A stretch of 64,000 nt of DNA from Reichenbachiella carrageenanivorans (GTDB lineage: Bacteria; Bacteroidota; Bacteroidia; Cytophagales; Cyclobacteriaceae): the NCBI RefSeq assembly GCF_025639805.1, contig NZ_CP106735.1:496001-560000 (forward strand), read 5' to 3'. The notes beneath the pieces are model-generated. The model saw only the letters and a list, made by a program, of their open reading frames with translations. It did not search any database and had not been told where the DNA came from. Numbering within the stretch: the first letter of the stretch is position 1; each line of letters begins with the position of its first letter. Of this stretch, positions 45,801 through 54,336 are shown piece after piece. The translations under genes were made by a program, and so were the position numbers.

Positions 45801-46058
45801 GCCTACAAATACCGTTTGTGGTTCATACCCCACAAAGCTGACCTTGATCGAGGCATTTTCGTCTGGCACTTCGATAGAAAAATTTCCATCAATATCACAT
45901 ATTACACCAACAGCCGAATTTTCTAGCTGCACGGTAGCCCCTATTAAAGGGCCACTGTTGTCATATACTGTACCTGTCACCTTATGCTGTGCTAGCAACG
46001 ATTGGTGACAAGTCAGAATAAGACAAACCAATAAAATTTTAAGTAACGTTCTATCCAT
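42816..46058 (-). CDS. SusC/RagA-family TonB-dependent transporter lacking an STN domain
   Basis: The 1080-residue outer-membrane transporter begins with a signal peptide (cleavage near LLAQ), then a carboxypeptidase-like domain (about 25-95, VTGTVYDNSGPLIGATV), a TonB-box-like EEVVVSALG, and a plug with IQIRGQNTIGG and IIVDGVPLANN. The barrel ends SVKITY. Despite sitting downstream of a sigma factor and FecR, it has no N-terminal STN signalling domain, which such systems often carry on the receptor. A 380-bp gap separates it from fecR. It forms the uptake pair with the SusD encoded 19 bp downstream. Confidence 0.94.
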   Translation of the reverse strand: MDRTLLKILLVCLILTCHQSLLAQHKVTGTVYDNSGPLIGATVQLENSAVGVICDIDGNFSIEVPDENASIKVSFVGYEPQTVFVGTRTRVDVSLILNVNELEEVVVSALGFEQKKDNLGSTSSVVKTEELLRSGETTIINSLSGKVAGVKVTRGNGDPGAGASIQIRGQNTIGGSTQPLIIVDGVPLANNSINGAGNGITGGSSGGTSQQSRLNDINPNDIESMQVLKGASAASLWGSRAANGVIVITTKRGKSGRPKIEYNATYSLDEINVKHPMQSTYGQGANGAWDPTARNSWGDRIADRSGTPDEVDFFGEYFEAADGTLYYPIVSKNSQETYVDRNFDQVFQRGHFFQQDLSISGGGDKSTFFFSFGKLDQEGIIRNSDYNRYNVRLNGDTRFNDWLSMSAKASYTNTNSNRIQQNSNVSGMYVGLLRSAPDFNNADYIGTYYDGLGGIYERRQRAYRNQLGQNEDPIYTNPQWATDEQLATTQVDRFTITPQINVDPLDWLGFTFRGGADVFTDTREYFFPKNSASAGRKIGVQAQDILTRKQLNFDAITKMSFNLNKDIGLQTTLGWNITQSEGESFYMHVENFEANTDFATFELVTNQNFSSLSKTAFITRSNRGYAQASVDLYDQVFVNVNGALEAASTIADNFFYPSTDVAWQFTRLPIFNNQNILSFGKIRGSWGKVGIRPSAHRSQTLTDGGFSVSTYNDALDVSVFGGGFRLDDDQGNDDLRPEVKTEYEAGADFRFLKDKLNVSFTYYYNKIEDILLDIAKPASTGFTNIYMNAGSMENRGVELELDYQLLRTPDWSINVSANFNRNRNEVLSLYGAESVNLTGEAISSRAVVGEPLGVLWANKAERNEDGTLALDANGFPLTDVLGGVVGDPNPEWRGGAALDLRWKNLKLNLLFEHSHGGQFADRTRMVLYGFGTHADVGNDVTLGQDVRNLNGQLFTAGTTVRGNVADFGAGPVLLDEAWYTTKGGGFGSGVIYELLISEDASWTKLREVSLGYTLNTPWLQETLKLSSVEFTATGRNLALWTDIIGIDPETSQFGVNNGFGTEYFTNPSSRSVLFSVKITY

Positions 46059-46438
46059 TTTTTTTTGTTTACATATATTAATTGAATGATGAAATCATTG
46101 GCCTACTAGCCATGGTAAGTAATCCTAATCTGATACTCAGAATGGGTAAAATGTATCTAGGGGAAAACCCAGTTTGCCTTCTAGCTCTGACCAAAAGATT
46201 ATGCGAGTTGTGCTTTCCTACGATGCTGAAATTGCTATTTCTAATTTGCCTTAGCCGATATTGCGACGGTGATCCACTCTCTTGTATTTTAGTCGAAAAA
46301 GAACTTGGCCTCTCATAACCACAAGACGTGGTCATGTTTTGGGTACTTCCCTTAGTTCTATTTTCTAAAGGAGTCATTCCGACAACCTGTCTGAATGATT
46401 GTAAAAATTGGAAAGTGAAGATATTCGCCATCAATTGT
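46059..46438 (-). other. 380-bp gap between fecR and SusC with an open frame of doubtful status
   Basis: Between the FecR stop and the SusC start the minus strand carries a 134-codon open frame (46078-46482) that overlaps the end of fecR. Its product is rich in Arg and Ser and has no signal peptide. One segment, SFRQVVGMTPLENR, matches the last helix-turn-helix motif of AraC regulators over about 14 residues, but the rest does not. It may be a decayed regulator fragment or a chance frame. No STN domain remnant was recognised. The short sequence before the SusC ATG is a run of nine A residues. Confidence 0.3.
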
Positions 46439-47410
46439 TTATTTAATATGAATGATCTGATTGTCGTGATGAACTTGAGCATCTAGAGATATCGCTATGG
46501 CCGATAGCAAAACATCAAGGTCGTCTAGGGGTAGATTACCCGACAATTTTTTGCCTTGATATGCGTCTGCAAATACTACAGATACGCCATATAAATCCTC
46601 CATGGTTTGTGCCACTTCGGCTGTAGGTGTCATGTGCAAATGAAGCTTTCTACTGAGCCATGCGGTGTCATCTTCGGCTCCCTGGTCGGCCTTTTCAAAT
46701 TTGCCATTTGGCAAATAGGAGCATGTATTTCCAGGTTTCAGAGTCGCCTTGAGTCTATCCGAAACCAGCACATTTACCTTACCTTCTATCAAGGCTATAT
46801 CGGTACGCTGCCTTCTGGATCGGACAGCAAAGGAAGTGCCCAATACTTCTACTGTCAGCTCATTGGCATGTACTTCGAATTTTGGTCTGGTAGCCAGCGG
46901 TTTTTTGGTAACCTCAAAAAAAGCTTCTCCACCGATGAGGCGGACAGACCTACTGGAGGACTCATCCCAATGGGTGAAGACCTCTAAACTAGAATTTGCC
47001 TGTAAGGTGATTTGAGTTTGGTCTGCAAGCACAAAAGTCTTTTGCTCACCATATCCCGTAGCATAGATCATAGTCGCTGGCTCCGACCATTGGAACAACC
47101 CCCATGCAAACAAGAGAAGTAAAGAAATAGAAGCGGCATATCTCCAAACTGCTGGCTGTGCCCAAAATGGCTTCGTTTTACGATTTGAAAAGGCCCCAAC
47201 TGGAATCTGCGTTATCTGTGTAGTGGATAAAGGCTTAAAGGCAAGTACAAGTAACTTCGCCTGATCCTTGTAAGGTCGATATTCGCTATGCTGCTCAAAC
47301 CATGTCTCCCAGTAGGCAGCGTGCTCACCACGCCAAACCCAGTCCTGAAATTTTTCATCAGACGCTAAGAAACTTATCGGATCGTTCGTATGGATGTTTT
47401 TGTCTGTCAT
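46439..47410 (-). CDS. FecR-type anti-sigma factor
   Basis: The 323-residue inner-membrane protein has a cytoplasmic N-terminal region (about 1-88) that binds the sigma factor, a transmembrane segment around 92-107 (SISLLLLFAWGLF) and a periplasmic FecR domain. The latter shows GEQKTFVLADQTQITLQANSSLEV, GEAFFEVTKKP, VEVLGTSFAVRS and a final DUF4974-type domain (GKKLSGNLPLDDLDVLLSAIAISL). It should hold the sigma factor inactive until a substrate signal arrives from the outer membrane. The usual partner receptor carries an STN domain; the adjacent SusC does not. Confidence 0.94.
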   Translation of the reverse strand: MTDKNIHTNDPISFLASDEKFQDWVWRGEHAAYWETWFEQHSEYRPYKDQAKLLVLAFKPLSTTQITQIPVGAFSNRKTKPFWAQPAVWRYAASISLLLLFAWGLFQWSEPATMIYATGYGEQKTFVLADQTQITLQANSSLEVFTHWDESSSRSVRLIGGEAFFEVTKKPLATRPKFEVHANELTVEVLGTSFAVRSRRQRTDIALIEGKVNVLVSDRLKATLKPGNTCSYLPNGKFEKADQGAEDDTAWLSRKLHLHMTPTAEVAQTMEDLYGVSVVFADAYQGKKLSGNLPLDDLDVLLSAIAISLDAQVHHDNQIIHIK

Positions 47411-47520
47411 TTGAAAAGTAGACAGACAACTATCCTTTTTGTACTGAAAAAAAATAAAAAAAAATTATCTATCTCAGCTTTTCATCACAATCGCATCATG
47501 ATTTTTAACCAGCCTCTGTA

Positions 47521-48132
47521 TCACCAATGAGCTAATCCACCCAACACAAGCAATATAATCGACAGTGAACCTTTCATGATTTTCATCGCCTCATAGATAC
47601 AGTTTCTTACAGATTGGTTTCTGATTTTAAGTGATTCTGCGATTTCATCGTATGACATCTCCTGAAAAAACCTGAGATAGATCATTTCTCTCTGTTTTTT
47701 GGTAAGTAGGCTAAGGGCATGCTCTATCTGCCCTCTCCGCTCTTCGTCCAGTTCTTCTGAGATCATCAAATCTTGAACAGACAATGAAGGTTCGAAGCCT
47801 TCGGGGAATTCACCATCGACTGATAATACCTTTTTTTGAGCAGTCAGCTTATCTATAATAATTCTCCTCAAAGCAGAGATCAGATAAGATTTGATGCTTA
47901 ATTTGATATGGATACTGGTACGTTTGTCCCAGACTTTGATAAAAAGGTCTTGAATAGCATCTTCTGTCAGCCCCTCATCTTTGCTGCAACTAAGTCCAAA
48001 ATAATAGAGATTGGTGTACTGTTTTTCATAGATATAGGCCAAGGCCTTCAGGTCTGATTTTGCAACCAACGCCCAAAGAGCAACATCTTCCAACCCCTCA
48101 TAACCATTACTCTCTCTTTGCTGTTTTTTCAT
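47521..48132 (-). CDS. ECF sigma factor (FecI-type)
   Basis: The 203-residue protein has the sigma-70 region 2 (about 25-95, with LTEDAIQDLFIKVWDKR and YLISALRRIIID) and region 4 (about 135-190, ALSLLTKKQREMIYLRFFQEMSYDEIAESLKI). A hydrophobic tail (SIILLVLGGLAHW) is common in Bacteroidota members. It precedes FecR by a 110-bp gap that contains a long A-rich tract. It is the only sigma factor gene in the window and could serve both FecR proteins. It drives the SusC/SusD operon downstream. Confidence 0.95.
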   Translation of the reverse strand: MKKQQRESNGYEGLEDVALWALVAKSDLKALAYIYEKQYTNLYYFGLSCSKDEGLTEDAIQDLFIKVWDKRTSIHIKLSIKSYLISALRRIIIDKLTAQKKVLSVDGEFPEGFEPSLSVQDLMISEELDEERRGQIEHALSLLTKKQREMIYLRFFQEMSYDEIAESLKIRNQSVRNCIYEAMKIMKGSLSIILLVLGGLAHW

Positions 48133-48180
48133 TCCATGAGAAAAAATATGCTAATCACTTTTCTTTAGGTTGGTTTTTGG

Positions 48181-48214
48181 CACAATCTAAGCAGATTATC
48201 GTAGTATCAATAAA
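48181..48214 (-). promoter_or_regulatory. Possible promoter for the ECF sigma gene
   Basis: On the minus strand TTTATTG (plus 48208-48214), an 18-bp spacer, then TAGATTGTG (plus 48181-48189) resembles the Bacteroidota -33/-7 pattern (TTG ... TAnnTTTG) with imperfect -7. Transcription would start near 48174, giving a leader of about 40 nt. The pattern is short, so confidence is low. Confidence 0.3.
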
Positions 48215-48221
48215 TTTAGCC

Positions 48222-49619
48222 TCATTTAAAAGCCCACATATCAATATCTAGCAAATGACCTCCTTGTCTCTGGATGGCTTGTTGTAAATTGTCTGCATTG
48301 GTAATTCGCTCGCTGATAGGATACAAATACCTGCGGGGTACCACCTTAGTTGGATTGAAACTTTCATTAGCATTAGACGGTGGAATCAGAACTGGATAGC
48401 CAGTTCGGCGATAATCAACCCAAGACTCTATACTACCTTGTACAAATTGGGCTACATATTTTTGTTCGATGATCAACTGCAATTGCTCTTCGAAGCCAGA
48501 CAAGGTAGTGAGCTGCGGCAAGTGAATCAAAAAAGTATCAATCTCTGGTTTAGAAATACCCAAACCGTCCATACTAGATTCAATTGCCTGCTGTAGCATT
48601 TGCTCTGCCTGTGCTTCGTTGCCTTGTCTTAGATAACACTCAGCCTTAATAAACTGAACTTCGGTTACTGTCGTCAAAGCCATAGGTGCATCAAACTGTC
48701 CCCAATATAGTTGACTATTGTCTCTATCATACAGCAAATTGACCCCATTGGAAAAAACACTATAAACAGACATTCTAGGATCGTTGGTAGATGACAATAT
48801 AGATGTCATAAAATCACCTAATGCCAATTGATTGGGTCTATCTTCACCGAATCTAGCAAACGGATTTGCTTCGTTTAAATTGTCGGCATATGGAAATTCA
48901 GGCGTATTATCTATCCCCAACTCAGCACCCGCACCAATAGCTGCCAGGGCTTTGTTCGCTGCCTCTGGGTCTCTTTTAGACAAATGCAGATAGTATCTGG
49001 CCTGAAGAGCTCTAGCAGTAGCCACCCACGCATCTATATCACCACCGAATATGAGGTCATCGCGCCTAGGCTCTAATTCGCTAGGAGCAGCTAGATCCAG
49101 TATAGCCGCTCCTAATAACTCTTGGATGCGTTCATAAATCTGATACTGCTCATCATATTTAGGGGTATTATTGTCTTCTACAAAAGCATCGCTATAAGGC
49201 ACATCTCCCCAGAAGGTAGTAGCAATGCCCAAATTGATCGCGATAAGTATTTTAGCCACTCCTTCATAATGAGGGTAGCGTCCATCACTTTTATTGATGA
49301 TAAGATGGCTATCTCTAAGTGCTGCTGCATACAACCCTGTACGCCAATATTGGTCTAACTCATTTTCATTGATTAAATAAGAAGTATATGTCTCTGTCTG
49401 CGCTTCGATACCTTCGAAATGTTGGATAACCGAACCCGTAACTCGTAAACCTATAGAGGATAGATTTTTAACCGTCTGTGCTTGAGCAGAAGGAAGCAGG
49501 AGACTAACATTTACATCTGCAAAAGAGGTTGGGTCAATATTAGTATCTCCGAAATCACAAGAAACGAAACCTAATACGACTAATAACCAGCCTACATATT
49601 TCTTCTTTAACCCAGCCAT
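48222..49619 (-). CDS. SusD-like lipoprotein (second PUL)
   Basis: The 465-residue lipoprotein (lipobox VSC, Cys21) shows the SusD-like features: FGDTNIDPTSFADVNVSLLLPSAQ after the cysteine, helix pairs such as GGDIDAWVATARALQARYYLHLSKRDPEAANKAL, and a C-terminal RYLYPISERITNADN. It pairs with the STN-bearing SusC, whose stop codon is immediately before its start. The paired surface proteins capture the ligand that triggers the FecR pathway. Substrate probably relates to the PL6 lyase and KdgK further upstream. Confidence 0.92.
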   Translation of the reverse strand: MAGLKKKYVGWLLVVLGFVSCDFGDTNIDPTSFADVNVSLLLPSAQAQTVKNLSSIGLRVTGSVIQHFEGIEAQTETYTSYLINENELDQYWRTGLYAAALRDSHLIINKSDGRYPHYEGVAKILIAINLGIATTFWGDVPYSDAFVEDNNTPKYDEQYQIYERIQELLGAAILDLAAPSELEPRRDDLIFGGDIDAWVATARALQARYYLHLSKRDPEAANKALAAIGAGAELGIDNTPEFPYADNLNEANPFARFGEDRPNQLALGDFMTSILSSTNDPRMSVYSVFSNGVNLLYDRDNSQLYWGQFDAPMALTTVTEVQFIKAECYLRQGNEAQAEQMLQQAIESSMDGLGISKPEIDTFLIHLPQLTTLSGFEEQLQLIIEQKYVAQFVQGSIESWVDYRRTGYPVLIPPSNANESFNPTKVVPRRYLYPISERITNADNLQQAIQRQGGHLLDIDMWAFK

Positions 49620-52600
49620 TTAATTAAACTTTGCATTTAACACAAACCCATAGCTTTTGGTATTGGGTAAATTGAAATAATCCCAGCCTTGAGCATTGGA
49701 AGGGCCATAGAGGTTAGTCTCTGGATCTATTCCAGAGTAATCTGTGATAAGCCACAAATTTCTACCATACAAGGAAACGTTGAGCGATGAAAAAATCTTC
49801 ATATCCTCAATCCAATTTCTAGGAAGTTCGAAATCGAGGGTCAGCTCTCGCAATCTGGCCCAAGATGCATCTTCAATATTGTTTTCTGCGACACCTAAAA
49901 AACCTCCGATACGCCAATAGATACCATTCAGACCCAATGCAGGATTAGCAAAATCAACAGGAATGTCATTCACTTGTCCATTAGCCAACACACCATCAAA
50001 CACATAATCCTTCACCTCTCGTAGATCCCCAGACTCTTTGGATATACCCAGATAGTCCATTACACCTTTGGTGCCGTTCCACATATCGCCTCCTTTTTTG
50101 ATATCCCAAAGTATAGATAAGGTCAGTGATTTGTACCTGAATCGATTACTAATACCTAATGTCCAATCTGGATTAGGGTCTCCAATCAGTCCTTGCTCTG
50201 TATCAATAAGAGGGAAACCATCAGAGCCTATCACTAATCGGTTTTGATCGTCCCGTCTGTATCGGGTGCCACTAAAGACACCAAACGGCTGCCCTACCAG
50301 ATTGATGCTGGATATATTGGAAAACTCTGCTAAAGTAACCCGCTCTATATTCTCTCCCAGTGACCGAACCATCGATCGATTTCGCGTATAATTTAGATTT
50401 GTTGTCCAGGTCCAGTCCTTTCTATCTACCCAATACATCTGGGTTGCTATTTCCAACCCCTTATTCTCTATTTCACCAGAATTTTCAACGATAGAGGTGT
50501 AGCCAGATGGCCCCGGCAGGGTAACGGTAACCAACGCATCTGATGTAATGGCTTTGTAGTACGTAACATCTATGTTCCATGTGTGATTGAACAAACCTAG
50601 ATCAGTACCTAACTCTATGGTTTTTGTGACCTCAGGAAGAAGTTCATCATTACCCTTTCTCCCATTTCTCTCAAAAGCATTGACATTGAATGCAGGAAAT
50701 TCGGACGAGCTCAATATCCCATCACCATCGATCACGGTATTTCTATAGGAATCTTGAGTTTGATAAATGGTAGGGTCATTGCCCACAAGGCCATAAGACC
50801 CTCTCAATTTTACTTGACTGATTGCAGACGAAGACATACGTAATCCTTCGGCCAGATCAATAGCCAAACTAGCAGCTGGGTAGAAATATGCGTTGTTTTT
50901 CTTTGGCAAAGTTGATGACCAATCATTTCTACCAGCCAATTGCAGGAATAGATAATCTTGATAAGATAACTTGACATCTGCAAACACCCCTACCAGCTTG
51001 CTTCTATTAATTTCTCTATCCGAAATGACCTGAGTAGCATTGCTAATATCATAAAACCCATAAATGGCGAGATCCGTGCCCGTAGTAGTCTTTGCTTCAA
51101 AAAGTTGACTATAATAATTATATCCAATCGTACTTTGTAATGAAAATTTAGGCGAGAGGTCTTTGTTTAGGTTGATATTAAAATCCACGTTATACCTACG
51201 CGAAAATAAAGTGGACTGATCTACTCTACCTGATGGCTCAGAGGAAGAGTTGATATCCCAAGCGGAATCTCGACTGTCTATATAATTATCTATTCCTATT
51301 TTGGCTGTCAAAAAAAGCCATGAAGTCCAGTCGTACGAAAAATGGGTATTGGCAATGACTCGGTTTACTTTGTCGGTATATGGGATTTTGTTGGTGACCC
51401 AAAACGGGTTATCGTAGAGCGCGTTACCTCTATAGGCTCGTTGCTCACCATTGGGTAGCTGATAGGATGTAGGATCATTAGAGGCCGATTTGCCTGTTTT
51501 ACCGTTGCCAATATCGAATGTAGTCGTGTTTCTATACAGAGCTGCTGTGACTCCAGACACATTTGATCCGCGTCGAACTCGTTCACCTCCTGAGTTGACC
51601 AAGCTAGTAGATACTCCCACTCTCCATTTGCTTGTCAGATCAAAATCAATATTCGCCTTCATTGAAGTTCGAACAAAAGTAGATGTAGGAATAATTCCAG
51701 ATTGGAACAAATGACCCAGAGAGAAATAATACTTAATCAAATTTGATCCTCCAGTAAATGATATGTTATTATCAAGTCTATAACCTGTGACCCAAAAGGC
51801 ATCGTAGTCGTCGTAACTATTCGCTGGTTTTCCATTGCCTGTACCTATTGGGACGAGGCTTCCGTTGGTGTCGTACGGATAGGAAGTATCACCATCATAC
51901 TCTAATTGATCGATGCGAGGCCCGTATGAATTGGGCTCTCCCGTCTCTGGGCCACGATATACAAAGACTCCCGTATACGGTCTGCCTTGCGCATACGTTC
52001 TTTGTTTTGCTGGCAGTTTATTTACTTTTGAAAATCCAGTTTCCGAATAAAAAGCAATCCTTGTTTTACTCTCTGTCCCTCGGTTTGTATTGATCATAAC
52101 AGCACCATTGGCAGCTCGTGAGCCGTAAAGTACGGTGGCCGCAGGTCCTTTGAGAATGGTGATTTTATTGATGTCGTGTGGATTGATATCTATGACTCGA
52201 TTAGATACATCTACTCCGCCTGATGTATTGCCCGAGGTCGTATTGCTAATGATCATACCATCTAAGACAAACAAGGGTTGATTAGATGAATTGATGGATT
52301 TGTATCCTCGAATTTGAATGTTGGCCGAGGCGCCTGGTGAACCAGAAGTACCAATTACGTTCACACCGGCAGCTTTGGCACTTAAAGCACTGACTAGGTT
52401 GGATTCGTGCGACTGAATCACATCAGCTAGGTCTACATTCTGAACCGAATACCCTAGTTCTCTTTTGTTTCCATTCATTCCCGAAGCAACGACGACTACT
52501 TCTGACAACTCCAAATCATCCTGCTTCAACTGTACTTCCAAATAAGTAGCGTCACCAAGTTTGACCTCTGTCTTCTCATAACCCACATAAGAAAAAGTTA

Positions 52601-53138
52601 GTCTTTCATCGCTATTCTGATCTAGAAGTACACTAAACTGACCATCCACATCGGTAATGGTGCCGACATTAGAAGTAGTAGACCGGACACTTACCCCTGG
52701 CAAAACCTGATTGCCTGTGTGAGTACGGACTATGCCCGATATCACTACCTTTTCATGCGGTATGCCATCAAATTTAATCGCATAAATATTATCTGATACT
52801 TTAATGAACCTCAAGTGTAGAGGAGACAAAAGCTGAGTTAAAACAGTTTCAATTTCGCCTTGGGCATCAATTTCAAATTCGCCAAGTGCTCGATTTACCA
52901 CTTCTGATTCGTACACAAAATCTACTTGATATTGAGACGCTATTTGATCTAAAATTTCGCCTAGGGATGTTTTTTTTACTATTTGAGCAGAATTCGAATG
53001 GTCTTTAATTTGCGCATAGGACACAGAAAAGGATACCGCCCACAACCAAGCTATAGAATGTACAGAACGTACAATAAGCGAAGACCTGACCTCGCTTACT
53101 ATTGGCAGGAACCTAGTATATTCTGACCACTTTGCCAT
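49620..53138 (-). CDS. SusC-like TonB-dependent transporter with STN signalling domain
   Basis: The 1172-residue receptor carries an exported N-terminus of about 42 residues, an STN domain (about 50-122, GEILDQIASQYQVDFVYESEVV), a carboxypeptidase-like domain (130-212), a TonB-box-like EVVVVASG, and a plug with IQIRGYKSINSSNQPLFVLDGMI. The barrel ends VLNAKFN. The STN domain contacts FecR in the periplasm and transmits ligand binding to the sigma factor. The start overlaps the end of the fecR gene by 26 bp, so expression is coupled. Functionally this is the receptor of the FecI/FecR cascade. Its partner sigma factor is downstream, not upstream. Confidence 0.95.
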   Translation of the reverse strand: MAKWSEYTRFLPIVSEVRSSLIVRSVHSIAWLWAVSFSVSYAQIKDHSNSAQIVKKTSLGEILDQIASQYQVDFVYESEVVNRALGEFEIDAQGEIETVLTQLLSPLHLRFIKVSDNIYAIKFDGIPHEKVVISGIVRTHTGNQVLPGVSVRSTTSNVGTITDVDGQFSVLLDQNSDERLTFSYVGYEKTEVKLGDATYLEVQLKQDDLELSEVVVVASGMNGNKRELGYSVQNVDLADVIQSHESNLVSALSAKAAGVNVIGTSGSPGASANIQIRGYKSINSSNQPLFVLDGMIISNTTSGNTSGGVDVSNRVIDINPHDINKITILKGPAATVLYGSRAANGAVMINTNRGTESKTRIAFYSETGFSKVNKLPAKQRTYAQGRPYTGVFVYRGPETGEPNSYGPRIDQLEYDGDTSYPYDTNGSLVPIGTGNGKPANSYDDYDAFWVTGYRLDNNISFTGGSNLIKYYFSLGHLFQSGIIPTSTFVRTSMKANIDFDLTSKWRVGVSTSLVNSGGERVRRGSNVSGVTAALYRNTTTFDIGNGKTGKSASNDPTSYQLPNGEQRAYRGNALYDNPFWVTNKIPYTDKVNRVIANTHFSYDWTSWLFLTAKIGIDNYIDSRDSAWDINSSSEPSGRVDQSTLFSRRYNVDFNINLNKDLSPKFSLQSTIGYNYYSQLFEAKTTTGTDLAIYGFYDISNATQVISDREINRSKLVGVFADVKLSYQDYLFLQLAGRNDWSSTLPKKNNAYFYPAASLAIDLAEGLRMSSSAISQVKLRGSYGLVGNDPTIYQTQDSYRNTVIDGDGILSSSEFPAFNVNAFERNGRKGNDELLPEVTKTIELGTDLGLFNHTWNIDVTYYKAITSDALVTVTLPGPSGYTSIVENSGEIENKGLEIATQMYWVDRKDWTWTTNLNYTRNRSMVRSLGENIERVTLAEFSNISSINLVGQPFGVFSGTRYRRDDQNRLVIGSDGFPLIDTEQGLIGDPNPDWTLGISNRFRYKSLTLSILWDIKKGGDMWNGTKGVMDYLGISKESGDLREVKDYVFDGVLANGQVNDIPVDFANPALGLNGIYWRIGGFLGVAENNIEDASWARLRELTLDFELPRNWIEDMKIFSSLNVSLYGRNLWLITDYSGIDPETNLYGPSNAQGWDYFNLPNTKSYGFVLNAKFN

Positions 53139-54111
53139 CCCTGTCTATTTTGACTTCCAATAATTCTTGTATTACGTCGAATATGACATCCAAGTCATCG
53201 TCAGGTATGGTTCCACTTAGTTTACTTGTCTTGAGTGAAGCATCTAATATCTCCACCTTCAAACCAAAATTTGTTTCAATGGTATTGGTCAAATCAATCA
53301 AAGGAGTGTCATCAAGTATTATTTTGTGTTCTAACCAAGCATATAACGCCTCTTGATTTCGTTTCTCTTGCCTCCATTCATTCTTTGTCTGATTGTAATT
53401 CCAAACTTGACCAGGTCGCATCATCAATTCAGGTTTGTCTCTAGCCTTCATCATGATACTGCCCTCTCGAAGGGCAACCAACGTATGCTCGTCTCGGTAT
53501 CTGACATTAAACTCGGTACCAAGCACTACAATATCCAAGCCTCCTGCATGTACAACAAAAGGTCTATTGTCTTTTGTGTCTTTGTTTACTCTAAAAAAAC
53601 CTTCCCCATTTAACCATACCTCACGTTCATTCCCTTGCTGAAGGTCTTCAGCTACTTGTAAAGTAGAGTTGGAATTAAGAGTAACCTCTGTGCCATCCTT
53701 GAGTAGAATGGTTGAGTTGGTGGCATAAGGAGTCGTGTGTTCGATTCGTCCGATGGGCTGGCCCCAATACCAATAACCCACATACGAAAGCATGAGTAGA
53801 GCAACAGCAGCTGCATATCTAATCCACGAACTCTTATCTCTAACTTCAGTAGGAGTTGTAGCTGGTGTATCCTCCTGCAAAATATGCTCAAGCTGACCCC
53901 ACTTTGACTTGATATGATCAGGTGCTATTGGTGGATGTGGTTTGGCCTTCAATGTATTTAAGACTGCCGAAGCCTGATTCACTTTTTGAATTTGCTCCTC
54001 ATCTGATCGTACAAAGGTTTGGATGAAATCATCCTTTCTGCCGTCTTTTACCCAATTTTGGAATGTCTCGTCGGCAAGAAACTCCTCTGTGTTAAACTTG
54101 TGATAGTCCAT
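53113..54111 (-). CDS. FecR-type anti-sigma factor (second PUL)
   Basis: The 332-residue protein has an N-terminal cytoplasmic part (1-90), a transmembrane segment near 94-116 (AAAVALLMLSYVGYWYWG), a FecR domain (NSTILLKDGTEVTLNSNSTLQV, WLNGEGFFRVNKD, VVLGTEFNVRYRDEHTLVALREG), and a C-terminal DUF4974-like domain (SKLSGTIPDDDLDVIFDVIQELL). It lies directly before the STN-type SusC with which it overlaps by 26 bp. No sigma factor gene is immediately upstream of it; the nearest upstream gene encodes KdgK. Confidence 0.94.
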   Translation of the reverse strand: MDYHKFNTEEFLADETFQNWVKDGRKDDFIQTFVRSDEEQIQKVNQASAVLNTLKAKPHPPIAPDHIKSKWGQLEHILQEDTPATTPTEVRDKSSWIRYAAAVALLMLSYVGYWYWGQPIGRIEHTTPYATNSTILLKDGTEVTLNSNSTLQVAEDLQQGNEREVWLNGEGFFRVNKDTKDNRPFVVHAGGLDIVVLGTEFNVRYRDEHTLVALREGSIMMKARDKPELMMRPGQVWNYNQTKNEWRQEKRNQEALYAWLEHKIILDDTPLIDLTNTIETNFGLKVEILDASLKTSKLSGTIPDDDLDVIFDVIQELLEVKIDRDGKVVRIY

Positions 54112-54151
54112 TTTAAAAAATTTCTCTGAACTTAGATGATCAGCAATTTGG

Positions 54152-54184
54152 CAAAACTACTTAAAAAAAACGAGCGACATGAAT
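54152..54184 (-). promoter_or_regulatory. Possible promoter for the second fecR gene
   Basis: On the minus strand TAGTTTTG (plus 54152-54159) fits the -7 consensus TAnnTTTG exactly. The -33 box 20 bp upstream is weak (TTC). Transcription would begin about 54147, leaving a 36-nt leader. It lies in the 225-bp gap after kdgK, which fits an independent start for the FecR-SusC-SusD unit. Confidence 0.35.
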
Positions 54185-54336
54185 ACCCACATGGATCGAA
54201 TGAAAATCTTTTCTACCCTATATCATACAAACCCTATGTCACTCAAACACGAATATTCTATGATTTTAAAACTATTTATCAGACAGCTAATCTAGCCTCT
54301 CCTTACCCTTAGAGCAACAACCATTTGTATTTCTGG

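Noticed and set aside
46351..46380. Shared TTAGAAAATAG sequence between this region and 58931-58943, both translating as TPLENR
   Set aside because: The identity is only about 11 bases in AT-rich DNA, and flanking sequence does not align. A chance match is the simplest explanation.
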